IMG/VR virus record: IMGVR_UViG_3300048587_000174
Coordinates: 1 to 49,963 of that record
Direction: 5' to 3' (one strand)
Length of the DNA stretch: 49,963 nt
Source: a virus
The notes under the pieces are model-generated. The model was given only the letters and a program-made list of their open reading frames with translations. It made no database searches and was not told the DNA's origin. The first letter of the stretch is position 1, and each line of letters opens with the position of its first letter. Shown one piece after another: positions 38,813 to 48,018 of this stretch. Both the position numbers and the translations under genes were made by a program.

Positions 38813-41524
38813 CTATTCTATAACCTCAATAGGAATCCCTACACCCCTGGATGTTACCGCACCAAATCTGATTGTGTTGTAACTCACCGACCCTGGTATC
38901 CGTTGTAAAATCTTCGCGTGATTCTCTCCGCTCCAAGGCGTGTTTCTGAGTATTTTCCTGATGCCTTCGTGCTGCGATGCGATGATTATTTTCGCATCGT
39001 ATAAACCAGAAACGGCGCGGTGAATTTTAAAGCCCCAACGATTCAATGTTGTTTCAGCCGATGCCGCTGAAATTCCAAACTCAGAATTTTCAACCAGATC
39101 ATAACGTCCCGAAGAAATGACACACAGTTCAGCGATGCTGCGCTCAACCTTTGTGTTAATGTCAGTTTCAACCATTACGATTGATTCAAGCAGTTTTGAA
39201 ATCAATCGGCGCTCGTCCTTACTGGAATCCAACTCACGTTCTTCATGCCAGTCTTTTTCAGAAATCCACCTCAACGCCTCATCGTATGTAACCAGCCCAT
39301 CATATTCGAGTGATACAGCACCGGCCAGCAGCGGACCCAACTGATCACCGTGGCGCTGGCCTCCAAGAAACGCCACGGCTGCCTTAGAAAATGTTTCGGC
39401 GTTTTTTAAAATCGTTGGAAGCATGGTAATGGTTCTGGAATGCAAACCCCTCACAAAATCAGCGTCAACCGTTTGGGTATATATCCGGCTTAATGTTTCA
39501 AAACGGGTTTTCCTGGTAGCCTCATCTGGAGCTTTCAGGCTTAAAACAGTAACCCTTGAACGGTCTGATTGCTGCTCTAGGTGCATGCCGATTGACCCGA
39601 ATAACACACAGGTTCTAACGCGCGATGCCGATACGCCGCCACCACCAGAAACACCCTTAACTACCAGGGCCTCATTTTCTGAGCTGGCAGCGCGGGCCAA
39701 CTCCAAAATTGATTTAATCCTGCCTTGCGATCCGACTGATTCCGCTTCTGCCTCGTCAAATATTATCGGCATGGCATCATGTCTGAGCAGCCCACGGATA
39801 CCTGGCTCAGTTGTGGCTCCTTCGATCATGTACCCGGCATCACCAATTAATTCTTTGACAAATTTTAAAATCCATGATTTACCAGTGCCTGCACCTCCGG
39901 TTAACCAGGCGTGTGGTCTCCATTTTAACGCGCCGCAAACCGGAGCGATCACACACCAGCCAGCCAGCAGGTAGGCGTTAACGGGACGTTCCCAGTTCAT
40001 CAGGTTTGTAATTTCTAAAACGCGGCCAGCGTTTGACACATGCAGCGGTTCAGTTATGGATATTCCAAGCGGTAGGCCCTGTTCATAGATATATTTTGAT
40101 TTTAAGTTGTGAAGATCAACGCGGTGGCCGTCAACGATTAAACTATCTCCAACGTGCAGTACTGTTTTACCCTGATCCGTCCATGCTCCACGTCCACGGA
40201 TTCGAGATTCTGAAAATATACCGGCATTGATGGATCCGTTTATCAGATATTCTGAAACCTGATCCATGAATTTTTTACCGCTTCCGAATATATCCTCCCA
40301 CCAGTTTAATGGTGCCAGCGATAGGATGTTTTGTTTTGTGATTGATGAATTACTCAGTGATATTACCGTTTTGGAAAGGCCCGAATAAAAACAATACTTC
40401 AGATATTCACCGTCCTTTTTAAAACCAAGGAAAGTAAACGGCGGTTTTTCGTGTGGCATGCCAGGAGCCACGTATGGAGAAACTGGCGGCACCACAGGCG
40501 GCGGCGGCGCGTCTTGAAATGGTACAGTGCATGTGTTTAATTTGATAAACTGATTTAGCTCGTCAGTCCCCCATGATTTATCTGCTATGTCCCAGCCGCA
40601 TGGTGTACCCCTGAGCGGTGTAACCCACTGAATAGTTTTAGCGATTGGTTTTAAATGCTCGTATAATTCGAGCATGCAGCGTATTCCAGGCTGTTTTTCC
40701 GTTGGCATAACCTGACCTGCCAGCGGATGATTTTTCCCGTATGTGTGGGAAAAATCGTTGTCGGGAAGCAGTAGTACATCCCGACCGGTTAAGTAAGACC
40801 AGTCGGTTTTTAAAACTGCCTCAACTCCACCGTGCCATGAGATGACTGGCTGCTGTAAATTGGCCACCCCAGCATTGCATGTTTTTTCGCCCTCAACGAT
40901 TAAAACCGGATCGTTTGGATACTTAGCCAGGGACATAGCGTTATAAATCGGCCTGTGATCTCCCATGCCGGCCCATCGCCATAAGCCAGGAAACCTGAAT
41001 GTAAGGGGACGTACCTGTTTTTTTCCTTTTTTATCAGCATACCTGACCGAATAACACATCAGGGTTCCATTAATGTCAGTGAATGGGTATTGTTCGATAA
41101 ACGCAGCCATGTCATCCCTGTCAAACGGCGGGGGCGGTGCGTTTTTCGGAACGGGGTATATCGGCCCTGGATCATCGAATTCAGGTACTTGAAATGCGCT
41201 GGTTGGTTTTATTGGAACTGGTGGGATCAGCTGGTAGTTTCCAGTTAAATATTGGGTCTTACCAGTTAAAACTCCCACAGCATCATTAAAACTCACACGC
41301 TGATAGTTTTCGATAAAATGAATAATGTCGCCTCCGATTCCGCAGCCGAAACACTTGAAAAATTGACTGGCTCTGTTTACCTTGAAACTCTCTGTTCTCT
41401 CATCGTGAAACGGGCATTTTGCCACATGATCCGCACCCTGTTTTTTCAGCGGAACGAATTGATTGATATAATCAACGATGTCGTAATTTGATTTAAGCCG
41501 CTGAATTTCGTCGTGGGAGAGCAT
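38813..41524 (-). CDS. Primase-helicase with CHC2 zinc finger, Toprim and SF3/DUF927-like ATPase (903 aa)
   Basis: Residues ~30-65 are a CHC2 zinc finger (CPFH, Cys37/His40; CFGC, Cys58/Cys61). A Toprim-type site lies at 208-260 (VLIVEGEK; LLPDNDF). Residues ~365-760 form a DUF927-like helicase: Walker A GGAGTGKS (543-550), Walker B MPIIFDEAEAE (585-595). It would make primers and unwind DNA at the phage fork. The length of 903 is large because both activities are fused, as in many phages. It is the last large gene of the leftward operon. Confidence 0.88.
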   Translation of the reverse strand: MLSHDEIQRLKSNYDIVDYINQFVPLKKQGADHVAKCPFHDERTESFKVNRASQFFKCFGCGIGGDIIHFIENYQRVSFNDAVGVLTGKTQYLTGNYQLIPPVPIKPTSAFQVPEFDDPGPIYPVPKNAPPPPFDRDDMAAFIEQYPFTDINGTLMCYSVRYADKKGKKQVRPLTFRFPGLWRWAGMGDHRPIYNAMSLAKYPNDPVLIVEGEKTCNAGVANLQQPVISWHGGVEAVLKTDWSYLTGRDVLLLPDNDFSHTYGKNHPLAGQVMPTEKQPGIRCMLELYEHLKPIAKTIQWVTPLRGTPCGWDIADKSWGTDELNQFIKLNTCTVPFQDAPPPPVVPPVSPYVAPGMPHEKPPFTFLGFKKDGEYLKYCFYSGLSKTVISLSNSSITKQNILSLAPLNWWEDIFGSGKKFMDQVSEYLINGSINAGIFSESRIRGRGAWTDQGKTVLHVGDSLIVDGHRVDLHNLKSKYIYEQGLPLGISITEPLHVSNAGRVLEITNLMNWERPVNAYLLAGWCVIAPVCGALKWRPHAWLTGGAGTGKSWILKFVKELIGDAGYMIEGATTEPGIRGLLRHDAMPIIFDEAEAESVGSQGRIKSILELARAASSENEALVVKGVSGGGGVSASRVRTCVLFGSIGMHLEQQSDRSRVTVLSLKAPDEATRKTRFETLSRIYTQTVDADFVRGLHSRTITMLPTILKNAETFSKAAVAFLGGQRHGDQLGPLLAGAVSLEYDGLVTYDEALRWISEKDWHEERELDSSKDERRLISKLLESIVMVETDINTKVERSIAELCVISSGRYDLVENSEFGISAASAETTLNRWGFKIHRAVSGLYDAKIIIASQHEGIRKILRNTPWSGENHAKILQRIPGSVSYNTIRFGAVTSRGVGIPIEVIE

Positions 41525-41545
41525 GAAAATGGGTTAGGTGTGAGG

Positions 41546-41707
41546 TTATAAGTCGCAGGTGTCAATGATTATAACAACCCAAATAAATACTAAAAATGCC
41601 CTGATCATACCATTCCAATCAGCCGGATTTAACGATGCCAAAAGGAATGAAAACATCAGATAAACCATCGCGCAAAACACAAGGGCTGTAATTATTTTCT
41701 TTTTCAT
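41546..41707 (-). CDS. Two-TM small membrane protein (53 aa)
   Basis: ATG at 41707 gives MKKKIITALVFCAMVYLMFS and a second hydrophobic run FLVFIWVVIIID before the stop at 41546. This gives two membrane helices with a short loop. It lies between the primase-helicase and the 138-aa gene in the same direction. It resembles small phage membrane proteins of unknown use; superinfection exclusion is a possibility without direct support. Confidence 0.45.
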   Translation of the reverse strand: MKKKIITALVFCAMVYLMFSFLLASLNPADWNGMIRAFLVFIWVVIIIDTCDL

Positions 41708-41730
41708 TTTATTTGGTGGTCATGGTTTTG

Positions 41731-42147
41731 TCAGTTTTCGTATTTTGATTCCCGTCCGGTATCATTGCCAATTGGATTATTAAATCCATACTTTAGAGCA
41801 GTTTCCTTAAATACTGGAAGTCCATACATTGGGTAATCATCAAAATCTTCAAGACCTTCTTCTAAAATCCAGTTCCACATTTTCACGACAATTGCCATCA
41901 TTTCAGCAGAAATGCTCCTCTGATCTAATGCTTTTTCAAATCCAAAAGCAACATCCTTTTTTAATTGAATCAAAATGTTGTCTTTCGTAAATTCAATGTG
42001 TTTGTGTTTTCCGACATATTCATCTTTGAGAGTTATTCCAAAGTCGGCTAATTCATTTTCTGGAATAAACTGCATTAATCTTCCCAAATCGCTGCCGTCA
42101 ATTGTTTCTGATTTGTAATTCTCTTTTACTTGTTGTAGTGTTTTCAT
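41731..42147 (-). CDS. Unknown acidic protein (138 aa)
   Basis: The protein has MKTLQQVKENYKSETIDGSD then GRLMQFIPENELADFGI and a Trp/acid-rich middle (VVKMWNWILEEGLEDFDDYP). No family is recognised. Composition is more AT-rich than its neighbours, similar to the cassette genes at 32.2-34.2 kb. A GC-rich hairpin (42168-42191) lies between it and the previous gene. Confidence 0.6.
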   Translation of the reverse strand: MKTLQQVKENYKSETIDGSDLGRLMQFIPENELADFGITLKDEYVGKHKHIEFTKDNILIQLKKDVAFGFEKALDQRSISAEMMAIVVKMWNWILEEGLEDFDDYPMYGLPVFKETALKYGFNNPIGNDTGRESKYEN

Positions 42148-42167
42148 GATTTCAATTCAATTAATCC

Positions 42168-42191
42168 CCAGCCGTCCGTCCGCTCGGCTGG
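42168..42191. other. GC-rich hairpin between two small genes
   Basis: CCAGCCG (42168-42174) and CGGCTGG (42185-42191) form a perfect 7-bp stem with a 10-nt loop. No T run follows on the minus strand, so a terminator is doubtful. It lies just upstream of the 138-aa gene and could affect mRNA stability or reflect an insertion boundary. Confidence 0.45.
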
Positions 42192-42199
42192 TAGCGGGT

Positions 42200-42457
42200 T
42201 TAATTATTATTCATGTTTACATGAGGTTCCCATGAAACTTTTATACAGTTGTTTGGCTTTCGGTAGCACTGGAATTTAAGTTTTATAAAATCCTTTTGAA
42301 GTCTTTCAATAAAATCTTCATTTACAGGCCCAATTGTGCAATGGAAATTATGACCTCTTGCTGCGGACACAACTTGATTTTGAACTAATAAAAATTCAAT
42401 CCAATATGCAGTCTTAAAAGGATTGCATGTGAATTTTCTTAATTTTTTGGCGTTCAT
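42200..42457 (-). CDS. Unknown small protein (85 aa)
   Basis: The protein has AYWIEFLLVQNQVVSAARGH then NFHCTIGPVNEDFIERLQKD. It is basic at the start and ends in Asn repeats (VNMNNN). No family is recognised. It overlaps the upstream 138-aa gene by 4 nt, so it is translated with it. Confidence 0.55.
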   Translation of the reverse strand: MNAKKLRKFTCNPFKTAYWIEFLLVQNQVVSAARGHNFHCTIGPVNEDFIERLQKDFIKLKFQCYRKPNNCIKVSWEPHVNMNNN

Positions 42458-42870
42458 TGTTTTTCAGTTAACGGTAAATATTTTATTTCTGCATCTCTTT
42501 TTTCAGCTTCACCATCCGATTCATCAGGCAAAACATTAATCTCAGGCGCGTCTTTCGGCGCGTTTTTATCCTGTTGTAATTTCAGATTATTCGAGTGAAA
42601 AACGTGTTTAACGATTTGTTCAAATAATCGCGGAATTGCAGCCTGAACTACTTCTGTTGAAATCATTCCGCAAAGGTGTAGGTGGAATAGTTCAGTGCGA
42701 ATAACTTCAAAATGTTTCATTCGATTTAAGTCATATTTTAAATAGAATTTATCACACTGAGCGGCCAGTGATGGATAGTCAGGTGTGAATTTTAATTCAA
42801 AGTTGAATGTTTGTTTTGGTTTCATGGGTGGTGAGTTTATTATGTGTGTATGATTATGGTCGCGGCTCAT
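42454..42870 (-). CDS. Unknown protein, replication operon (138 aa)
   Basis: The start at 42870 overlaps the VRR-NUC stop by 4 nt; Met16 at 42825 (MKPKQTFNFELKFTPDYPSL) is an alternative after an A/C-rich leader. The N-terminal half is helical, the C-terminal third acidic (DESDGEAEKRDAEIKYL). No domain is recognised. The neighbours are nuclease and helicase genes. Confidence 0.55.
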   Translation of the reverse strand: MSRDHNHTHIINSPPMKPKQTFNFELKFTPDYPSLAAQCDKFYLKYDLNRMKHFEVIRTELFHLHLCGMISTEVVQAAIPRLFEQIVKHVFHSNNLKLQQDKNAPKDAPEINVLPDESDGEAEKRDAEIKYLPLTEKQ

Positions 42871-43259
42871 AAATTCAACCTATGCTGTGTCAATATCCCC
42901 ACAGCCTGTTGAGGTGTTTTAGCCATTCCAGCGATGCCGCCAAACGCTAAAACGGTATTCATCCATGTGATCTGATCGGGCGTTAAACGGCTGCCGGATT
43001 TCACTTCAATGGAAGCAAATACAGCTATTGTTTTGCCAACCATGTCCGGAGTAATTACAACGGGCATCCAACCTATCTGATCGGCTGAACCCTTCATTAA
43101 TCCGGCGTGTAAGATACGCGGGTTTTGAATGTGAACCGACCCGTCTGACAATCGGGTGGCCTGCCCTGTGTAACCGGTTCCAACGTTGTTTCTAAACAGC
43201 CGCGCTCCAACTTGGGACGCTGCCATAGTTATGAGTTTTTCGAGGTCTGATTCTTTCAT
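42867..43259 (-). CDS. VRR-NUC domain nuclease (130 aa)
   Basis: The whole protein is a compact VRR-NUC: a helix with ITMAASQVGARLFRNNVGTG, then LMKGSADQIGWMPVV and the catalytic strand FASIEVKSGSRLTPDQITWM (E-x-K), ending near AKTPQQAVGIL. These are PD-(D/E)xK nucleases, often Holliday-junction or flap cutters in phages. It lies directly after the SF2 helicase, a common pairing in Bacteroidota phages. Confidence 0.85.
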   Translation of the reverse strand: MKESDLEKLITMAASQVGARLFRNNVGTGYTGQATRLSDGSVHIQNPRILHAGLMKGSADQIGWMPVVITPDMVGKTIAVFASIEVKSGSRLTPDQITWMNTVLAFGGIAGMAKTPQQAVGILTQHRLNL

Positions 43260-43294
43260 TTTGAGAGGTCGGATTATTACATTTTATCGTATTA

Positions 43295-45907
43295 TCAAAT
43301 CAAATATTCATCATTTCCATCTTCCGAAAACAAATTAAACTCAGGCACAACCAGCGGCGCGCGCTCCTGATTTAACTTACTCTGCCTGTGTTTATACATA
43401 AACGCGGCCCATCCTGGTTTGTAATTCCTGGCCGCAGCTATGGCCAGAAAATCTTCCAATGTGCGGGCGCGTCCAATTTCCATCCTGCGCTCTTTGCGCA
43501 GTAAGTCCTTCATTTCGGAGGTTATTTCCACCAGTTCACCGTCAACCTGTTTTATTTCCTGTGATTTAACGGTGTAAACATGTCCGCAAACTGTGGGATA
43601 AATATTCGGGCAAAACGGAGCAGGTGGGTGAACGTAATAACATTTCGGGCATTGAACTACGTTTATTTTTTCACCACTGGCAGCCAGTGATTTGCGGCTG
43701 TTTTTCGTTTTTCCGTTTAAACTCCACGTCCTAATTTCATCCGGTAATCCATGTGCCAGCACGTTGCCCACGTGGTCCAAAATGTACGCAAACGGCTTGG
43801 GGCCTAATTCGATAGCCCTGAGCCTTCCCGCGTCCGTGTCCAAGGGCATCAAATTCGCATACACAGGCCTGAGCACCCTTCCGATTTGCTGAATAAACAA
43901 ACCCAACGATGCAGTGGGCCTGAGCAGGATTCCACAAACCACATTCGGCAGGTCTGTTCCTTCAGAAACCAAATCACAGGTCGTTAAAACTTGATAGCGT
44001 CCGTTTTCCAGTCCGTCAAATCGTTCAGAGCGCGTTAAATCATCCATTTTGCCGTCAACGTGAGCCGTTCGGTATCCGGCAGCGGAAAACGCCTCAGAAA
44101 CGTGAATTGAGTGATCTATTGAAACGCAAAACACAATGCAGGGCTGACCAGCGCAAACTCGCGTGTAATGATCCACAGCATCACCTGTAATGGTTGGTTT
44201 ATCAATCTTGGATAGAACCTGATTTCGGTCATAATCTCCGGCAACGATGTCAACGTCTGATAAATCAACGCGGTTTCCAGGGCAAAACACGCGAGCACGG
44301 GTTAAATATCCCATGTCCATCAGTTCACCGGTCTGGGGGCCTTCAATTAACTGTTCAAAGTACCCGCCAGCGTCAACGCCCAATCCCGCCCCATCGCTGC
44401 GCACTGGCGTAGCTGTAACACCTAATTTGTAAGCGTTTGGAAAATTATCCATGATTTTACCCCAAGTATTTTTGCGCGTACAATGGTGCGCCTCGTCTAT
44501 GATAATTAAATCAGGTGGCCGTAACTTTCCGATCCTGTTTACAACGGTTTGAACGCTGGCCACCTGAATTAACTCCTGTGGCGCAGGTGTGTAATTCGGG
44601 TTAATCATACCAAACCGCATACCTAATTTGCGAAGTGAATTTCCCGCCTGCCTGAGTAGTTCAATTCTGTGAACTAAAATCCAGACTGAATTGCCACGAT
44701 GCGAGGATCCTGCAGCGATGTCTGAAAAAATGGCGGTATTGTGAGTTACCGTGAAATCTCCTAATAAAAAAAGTCGATCATTCCCTGAAATTTCAAACCC
44801 AAAGTATTCTCCTACCCCCTTTTTCTTTACAGTTATTCCTGTAACAAGATGATTTTTTTTCTGTAATCTTTTTGCAGCTTTTTTTCTTTCAATTTTACAT
44901 GGAATTTCGCATATATCACCAACAATAGAAACGCTATAATAAACTCCCGCAACTCCGTTATTATAACATTTTTTAATTCTTTTTGATTTATAACAAGCAA
45001 ATCCAAGAGATCGAGATACAAAAATTATATCATCAATAAGTCTTTCGTTTTTTTGTATTATATCGAATCCTTTCATTGAATAATACCCATCAGTATCAAT
45101 TATTCCAGCCAATAATTTAAGTCTATTTTCTCTTGAAGAAGTTTTATAATCGTGCGGTATGTGCTTGTTTTTTATTAGTCCGTATTTTTTAAATTTATTC
45201 ATTAAAAAACTACCCCCTCTACCTCTATGAATTTTATCTTTTAAATGAAGTATTGAACTTTTTTCTGTATTAAACTCTCTCCTTATTAAACAATCGTTTA
45301 ATAAGGCAAAATCATAGATATATCTCTCTATTTCAAAATCTCCTGTTGTAATTGCCATTGAATCACTAGATCCATCTCCAAGCCAAACTCCCAAAAAATA
45401 TGAATCAATTAATAATTCATTTTTATTGTTTTCAAAATCAACGCCCACTCTCCATCCTTTGTGAATGTGTTTAAATGTCTTTGATTTTGACAAATAATCC
45501 AGTACCGAAATGTTTGTAATATTTCCGCCTTTTTTATCTGAAGGATAAATTGGGTTTGACGATGTATATGTTTGCTTTAAACTTAAAATATGGCTTTCGT
45601 TTACTGTATATGAATCTCCTTTGATTGGGATTATATCATACAACATTTCAATTCCAGAGCACACAGACTCAACTGTTCTGGGTTTACTATCTGGACCCAT
45701 TAATAAATCGCCAACAACAACTTTTTCAACCGGCTTAATGGTTCCATCAAACATTAATACAGGAGTTCCACGCCCCAGGCATTTACCCCCGCCTGTTGGA
45801 AGAGCAGCCAGTACGTGTTTTGTGCCCTGCATAAATGCGGAACGTACACGTGTTTTAATGTCCTGCTGATATGGGCGGAGGGTGAGCACGGATGAATTAT
45901 TTAACAT
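43295..45907 (-). CDS. SF2 DEAH-box helicase interrupted by an intein (870 aa; 522 aa after splicing)
   Basis: The extein is a type III restriction/UvrB-like SF2 helicase: RPYQQDIKTRVRSAFMQGTK, Walker A PTGGGK|T, DEAH motif LIIIDEAHHC, a VTATPVR motif III, then motif VI QQIGRVLRP. Four Cys residues near residue 765-790 (CPKCYYVHPPAPFC) form a zinc-ribbon-like element. An intein of 348 residues sits between Lys42 and Thr391, inside Walker A, so ATPase activity depends on splicing. It likely unwinds branched phage DNA together with the VRR-NUC product. The start overlaps the XRE gene stop by 11 nt. Confidence 0.9.
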   Translation of the reverse strand: MLNNSSVLTLRPYQQDIKTRVRSAFMQGTKHVLAALPTGGGKCLGRGTPVLMFDGTIKPVEKVVVGDLLMGPDSKPRTVESVCSGIEMLYDIIPIKGDSYTVNESHILSLKQTYTSSNPIYPSDKKGGNITNISVLDYLSKSKTFKHIHKGWRVGVDFENNKNELLIDSYFLGVWLGDGSSDSMAITTGDFEIERYIYDFALLNDCLIRREFNTEKSSILHLKDKIHRGRGGSFLMNKFKKYGLIKNKHIPHDYKTSSRENRLKLLAGIIDTDGYYSMKGFDIIQKNERLIDDIIFVSRSLGFACYKSKRIKKCYNNGVAGVYYSVSIVGDICEIPCKIERKKAAKRLQKKNHLVTGITVKKKGVGEYFGFEISGNDRLFLLGDFTVTHNTAIFSDIAAGSSHRGNSVWILVHRIELLRQAGNSLRKLGMRFGMINPNYTPAPQELIQVASVQTVVNRIGKLRPPDLIIIDEAHHCTRKNTWGKIMDNFPNAYKLGVTATPVRSDGAGLGVDAGGYFEQLIEGPQTGELMDMGYLTRARVFCPGNRVDLSDVDIVAGDYDRNQVLSKIDKPTITGDAVDHYTRVCAGQPCIVFCVSIDHSIHVSEAFSAAGYRTAHVDGKMDDLTRSERFDGLENGRYQVLTTCDLVSEGTDLPNVVCGILLRPTASLGLFIQQIGRVLRPVYANLMPLDTDAGRLRAIELGPKPFAYILDHVGNVLAHGLPDEIRTWSLNGKTKNSRKSLAASGEKINVVQCPKCYYVHPPAPFCPNIYPTVCGHVYTVKSQEIKQVDGELVEITSEMKDLLRKERRMEIGRARTLEDFLAIAAARNYKPGWAAFMYKHRQSKLNQERAPLVVPEFNLFSEDGNDEYLI
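44738..45781 (-). mobile_element. Intein with LAGLIDADG homing endonuclease in the helicase Walker A motif
   Basis: Encodes residues 43-390 of the helicase. It starts with Cys43 (CLGRGTPVLMFDG) and ends HN before Thr391. Blocks are complete: N-terminal block A, a block B with TVNESH, two dodecapeptide motifs (FLGVWLGDG, LLAGIIDTDG), and the C-terminal FGFEISGNDRLFLLGDFTVTHN-type block (last residues TVTHN). The first extein residue after it is Thr, a valid splice nucleophile. The insert is clearly richer in A and T than the flanking helicase, a sign of separate origin. Confidence 0.92.
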
Positions 45908-46112
45908 CAGTTTCCTGCTTTTCCAGCATATCCAACGCTGCGATAATTTTCTTATATTTTATCAGTGTTGGAGGTTCTTTGTCGCGCCACCAGTAAATAG
46001 TTGAAATAGGAACGCCGGATGCTTTACTGAGAGTTGACATGGTAATTCCTATTTTTTCGCAGCGTTTTAAAATTGATTCAAAAACGGAGCCTGGTCTGAT
46101 TTTTTCGTTCAT
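45897..46112 (-). CDS. XRE-family HTH regulator (71 aa)
   Basis: The segment KIGITMSTLSKASGVPISTI then YWWRDKEPPTLIKYKKIIAA is a classical helix-turn-helix with the turn at GVP. The 71-residue size is that of a minimal HTH. It lies between the exonuclease and helicase and overlaps the helicase by 11 nt. It may regulate early genes; no paired repressor operator was defined. Not necessarily a lysogeny repressor, since no integrase is present. Confidence 0.7.
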   Translation of the reverse strand: MNEKIRPGSVFESILKRCEKIGITMSTLSKASGVPISTIYWWRDKEPPTLIKYKKIIAALDMLEKQETDVK

Positions 46113-46151
46113 GGTTTCGGAGTGGTTCTGAGTGGTTCAGATTTCAGCGTG

Positions 46152-46781
46152 TTAAAATCCAACAACAGCATTAATTATCTTATTCACCTGTGAATTGAAG
46201 TGAATTAAATTGCCGCGTAAAATATTTACTTCTTTTTCAACGGAATTACGCGAAATCCGCTTAATCCATATAGGCATAGACGCGATTTCAGGGCAGTAAG
46301 AAACAAAATCAACGTATTGAATATTCTCTGAACATATAAACGGAGAAATTACCTGTGTGAAATAATTGTCGGGTATTTTATTTTCATAAATATATCCGAT
46401 ATGCGTTTCCGGTCTGGGTGATTTAATTTCCAAAACTGCAATGATATTTCCAAATGAATCATGGATTAATCCATCCGGCGACATTCCAAAGTATTCAGCC
46501 ATGTTATCCGGCTGAATAAACCCGGCGTGTGAAATTATTGAACCAGTCGAGGAGGTATATTCGGCCACGGCCATCGGTTCACGTTCAACTCCGCGTTCCA
46601 TATCTTCTGACTTGAAATCCGGTTTTTCAATCTGCTGGCCTGTGATGCGTTCCTTTGCAATTTTATAAGCCCATTTCATGTGATTTCGGCCAGAAATTTC
46701 ATCCAGCATCGTTCCGGTTACTTTGCCTAATCGAATTTGAAACCAGGCTTCGGAGCGTTGGGGGAAGGTGTGGAGGATCAT
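46152..46781 (-). CDS. YqaJ/lambda-Exo family exonuclease (209 aa)
   Basis: Motifs follow the YqaJ order: RSEAWFQIRLGKVTGT at the start, DMERGVEREPMAVAEY, GMSPDGLIHD and the catalytic VLEIKSPRP (PD-(D/E)xK). Length 209 is normal. It would resect 5' ends of double-stranded DNA to leave a 3' strand for annealing. The start overlaps the putative annealing-protein stop by 4 nt, the usual Exo-Beta type pairing. Confidence 0.88.
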   Translation of the reverse strand: MILHTFPQRSEAWFQIRLGKVTGTMLDEISGRNHMKWAYKIAKERITGQQIEKPDFKSEDMERGVEREPMAVAEYTSSTGSIISHAGFIQPDNMAEYFGMSPDGLIHDSFGNIIAVLEIKSPRPETHIGYIYENKIPDNYFTQVISPFICSENIQYVDFVSYCPEIASMPIWIKRISRNSVEKEVNILRGNLIHFNSQVNKIINAVVGF

Positions 46782-47782
46782 ACCATATACGCCCCTCCAT
46801 TCGGCATATTAACAGGCAATTTAACCTTCAATTCATTTTTCAACGCGCTCACATCAGCGTTAACGCGAACTGTAACTGGCAGCCCCATAAACACAGTTTC
46901 TAATTCTGATCTGGTGCGGCAGGCGCGTAATTTTTTCAGCGCATCAGAAATTCCTGAACCGTCCACCGAAGCAGAAACATCAGGCACTCCAAACCAATCC
47001 GAAGCCTGCGAAAACCCGTCTTTTATTGAATTGAAAATTGAGAATAATTCACCGAGTTGGTCTGGCAAAATGGAATCAACCTTCGCGTTTATTCGAGCCT
47101 CAATGTGAGAAACTGAAATCCCTATTTTGGAAAAATCATTCACCATGTGTTTGATCTTATCGGCCAGCGGCATGTCTGAATTTCCTAAAATCGCTGCTTC
47201 GCAAATTCCCAGAGCGTACTGCTCCAAATCCCGGTCAATTACGGCCAGTATGCAAGCGCGAACGCGGCGGCCTCCCTGGTTGGCTGTCATTTCATAAATA
47301 TCGCGCGGGTCGGTCAGTCTTGTAACACCGGATTTTGTGTGCCGCTCATGTTTTACGGTGAAATTCATAACCCTTTCTGTGTTTGTTTCCAAATCCCAGG
47401 CGTAAGCCTGCATTTCTGAAATTCCTGTCCGCTGCGATAATTCACGAATGCCGTATTGTATGTTCCCGTAACACCTGGCCAACTCTTCAGCTAACCGGAT
47501 AGACGGCCCCGAAATCGTTTGCCCCCCACGCGGGTAGGCATAAGTGGCAATTTTGGCAAATGACGGGCGGCTGCATGCGGTTTTTATCCGCTCCAAAGCC
47601 TCAGCCATTGACCTGGGATAAGCCTTGGCAACTTGAATTTTACCCAGGGCCTCAGCAACGGCGCGGGACTGTTCAACGGCGACTGTTCCGGCGTTTGCGT
47701 GCTCAGGTAGCGGTGAAATTGCAGCAGGGGCGGTGGGGGCCGATGGAGCGGGAGGTGGGGGTGGTATGATGTTCTGGTTCAT
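46778..47782 (-). CDS. Putative single-strand annealing protein (334 aa)
   Basis: After a Pro/Ala-rich start, residues ~60-190 carry PSFAKIATYAYPRGGQTISG then PSIRLAEELARCYGNIQYGI and GARR-like GGRRVRACILAVIDRDL, a set I know from phage proteins placed beside YqaJ exonucleases. Identity as a RecT/Erf/Beta-type annealer is inferred mainly from that pairing, with a 4-nt overlap. It would anneal resected phage DNA to a homologous strand. It does not match the common annealing families by eye. Confidence 0.6.
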   Translation of the reverse strand: MNQNIIPPPPPAPSAPTAPAAISPLPEHANAGTVAVEQSRAVAEALGKIQVAKAYPRSMAEALERIKTACSRPSFAKIATYAYPRGGQTISGPSIRLAEELARCYGNIQYGIRELSQRTGISEMQAYAWDLETNTERVMNFTVKHERHTKSGVTRLTDPRDIYEMTANQGGRRVRACILAVIDRDLEQYALGICEAAILGNSDMPLADKIKHMVNDFSKIGISVSHIEARINAKVDSILPDQLGELFSIFNSIKDGFSQASDWFGVPDVSASVDGSGISDALKKLRACRTRSELETVFMGLPVTVRVNADVSALKNELKVKLPVNMPNGGAYMV

Positions 47783-47802
47783 GTGCGTTATTTTAATCCT
47801 GT

Positions 47803-48018
47803 TTATTCCATCTCATCAATATGTCCACGAATAACGCCTCCTAAGCGTTTAACTTCGCGCATGGCAGCTGCGCGTTCGTCCTTTAGGTACCAACTGTAAA
47901 CAGTGGTCGCAAACATTGAAATTCCCAGCATGATGCCGTGAAAATCGGCATCCATACACTGCTCGATAAATGCACCAAGCAGGTACAGTGAGATTAATAA
48001 ACTGAGTAGTTTGTTCAT
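47803..48018 (-). CDS. Small membrane protein, two hydrophobic segments (71 aa)
   Basis: The protein begins MNKLLSLLISLYLLGAFIEQ, with a second hydrophobic run around IMLGISMFATTVYSWYL, then a charged tail (DERAAAMREVKRLGG). No family is recognised. It is early-operon encoded, after a structured intergenic element (48055-48119). It could act on the host membrane early in infection. Confidence 0.6.
   Translation of the reverse strand: MNKLLSLLISLYLLGAFIEQCMDADFHGIMLGISMFATTVYSWYLKDERAAAMREVKRLGGVIRGHIDEME

Noticed and set aside
39423-39974. 183-codon plus-strand frame opposite the primase-helicase
   Set aside because: Fully antisense to a gene with clear zinc-finger and Walker motifs; Ser/Pro-rich product without domain signs.
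45897-46112. XRE protein as evidence of a temperate lifestyle
   Set aside because: No integrase, excisionase or attachment site was found, so a lone small HTH protein is not enough.
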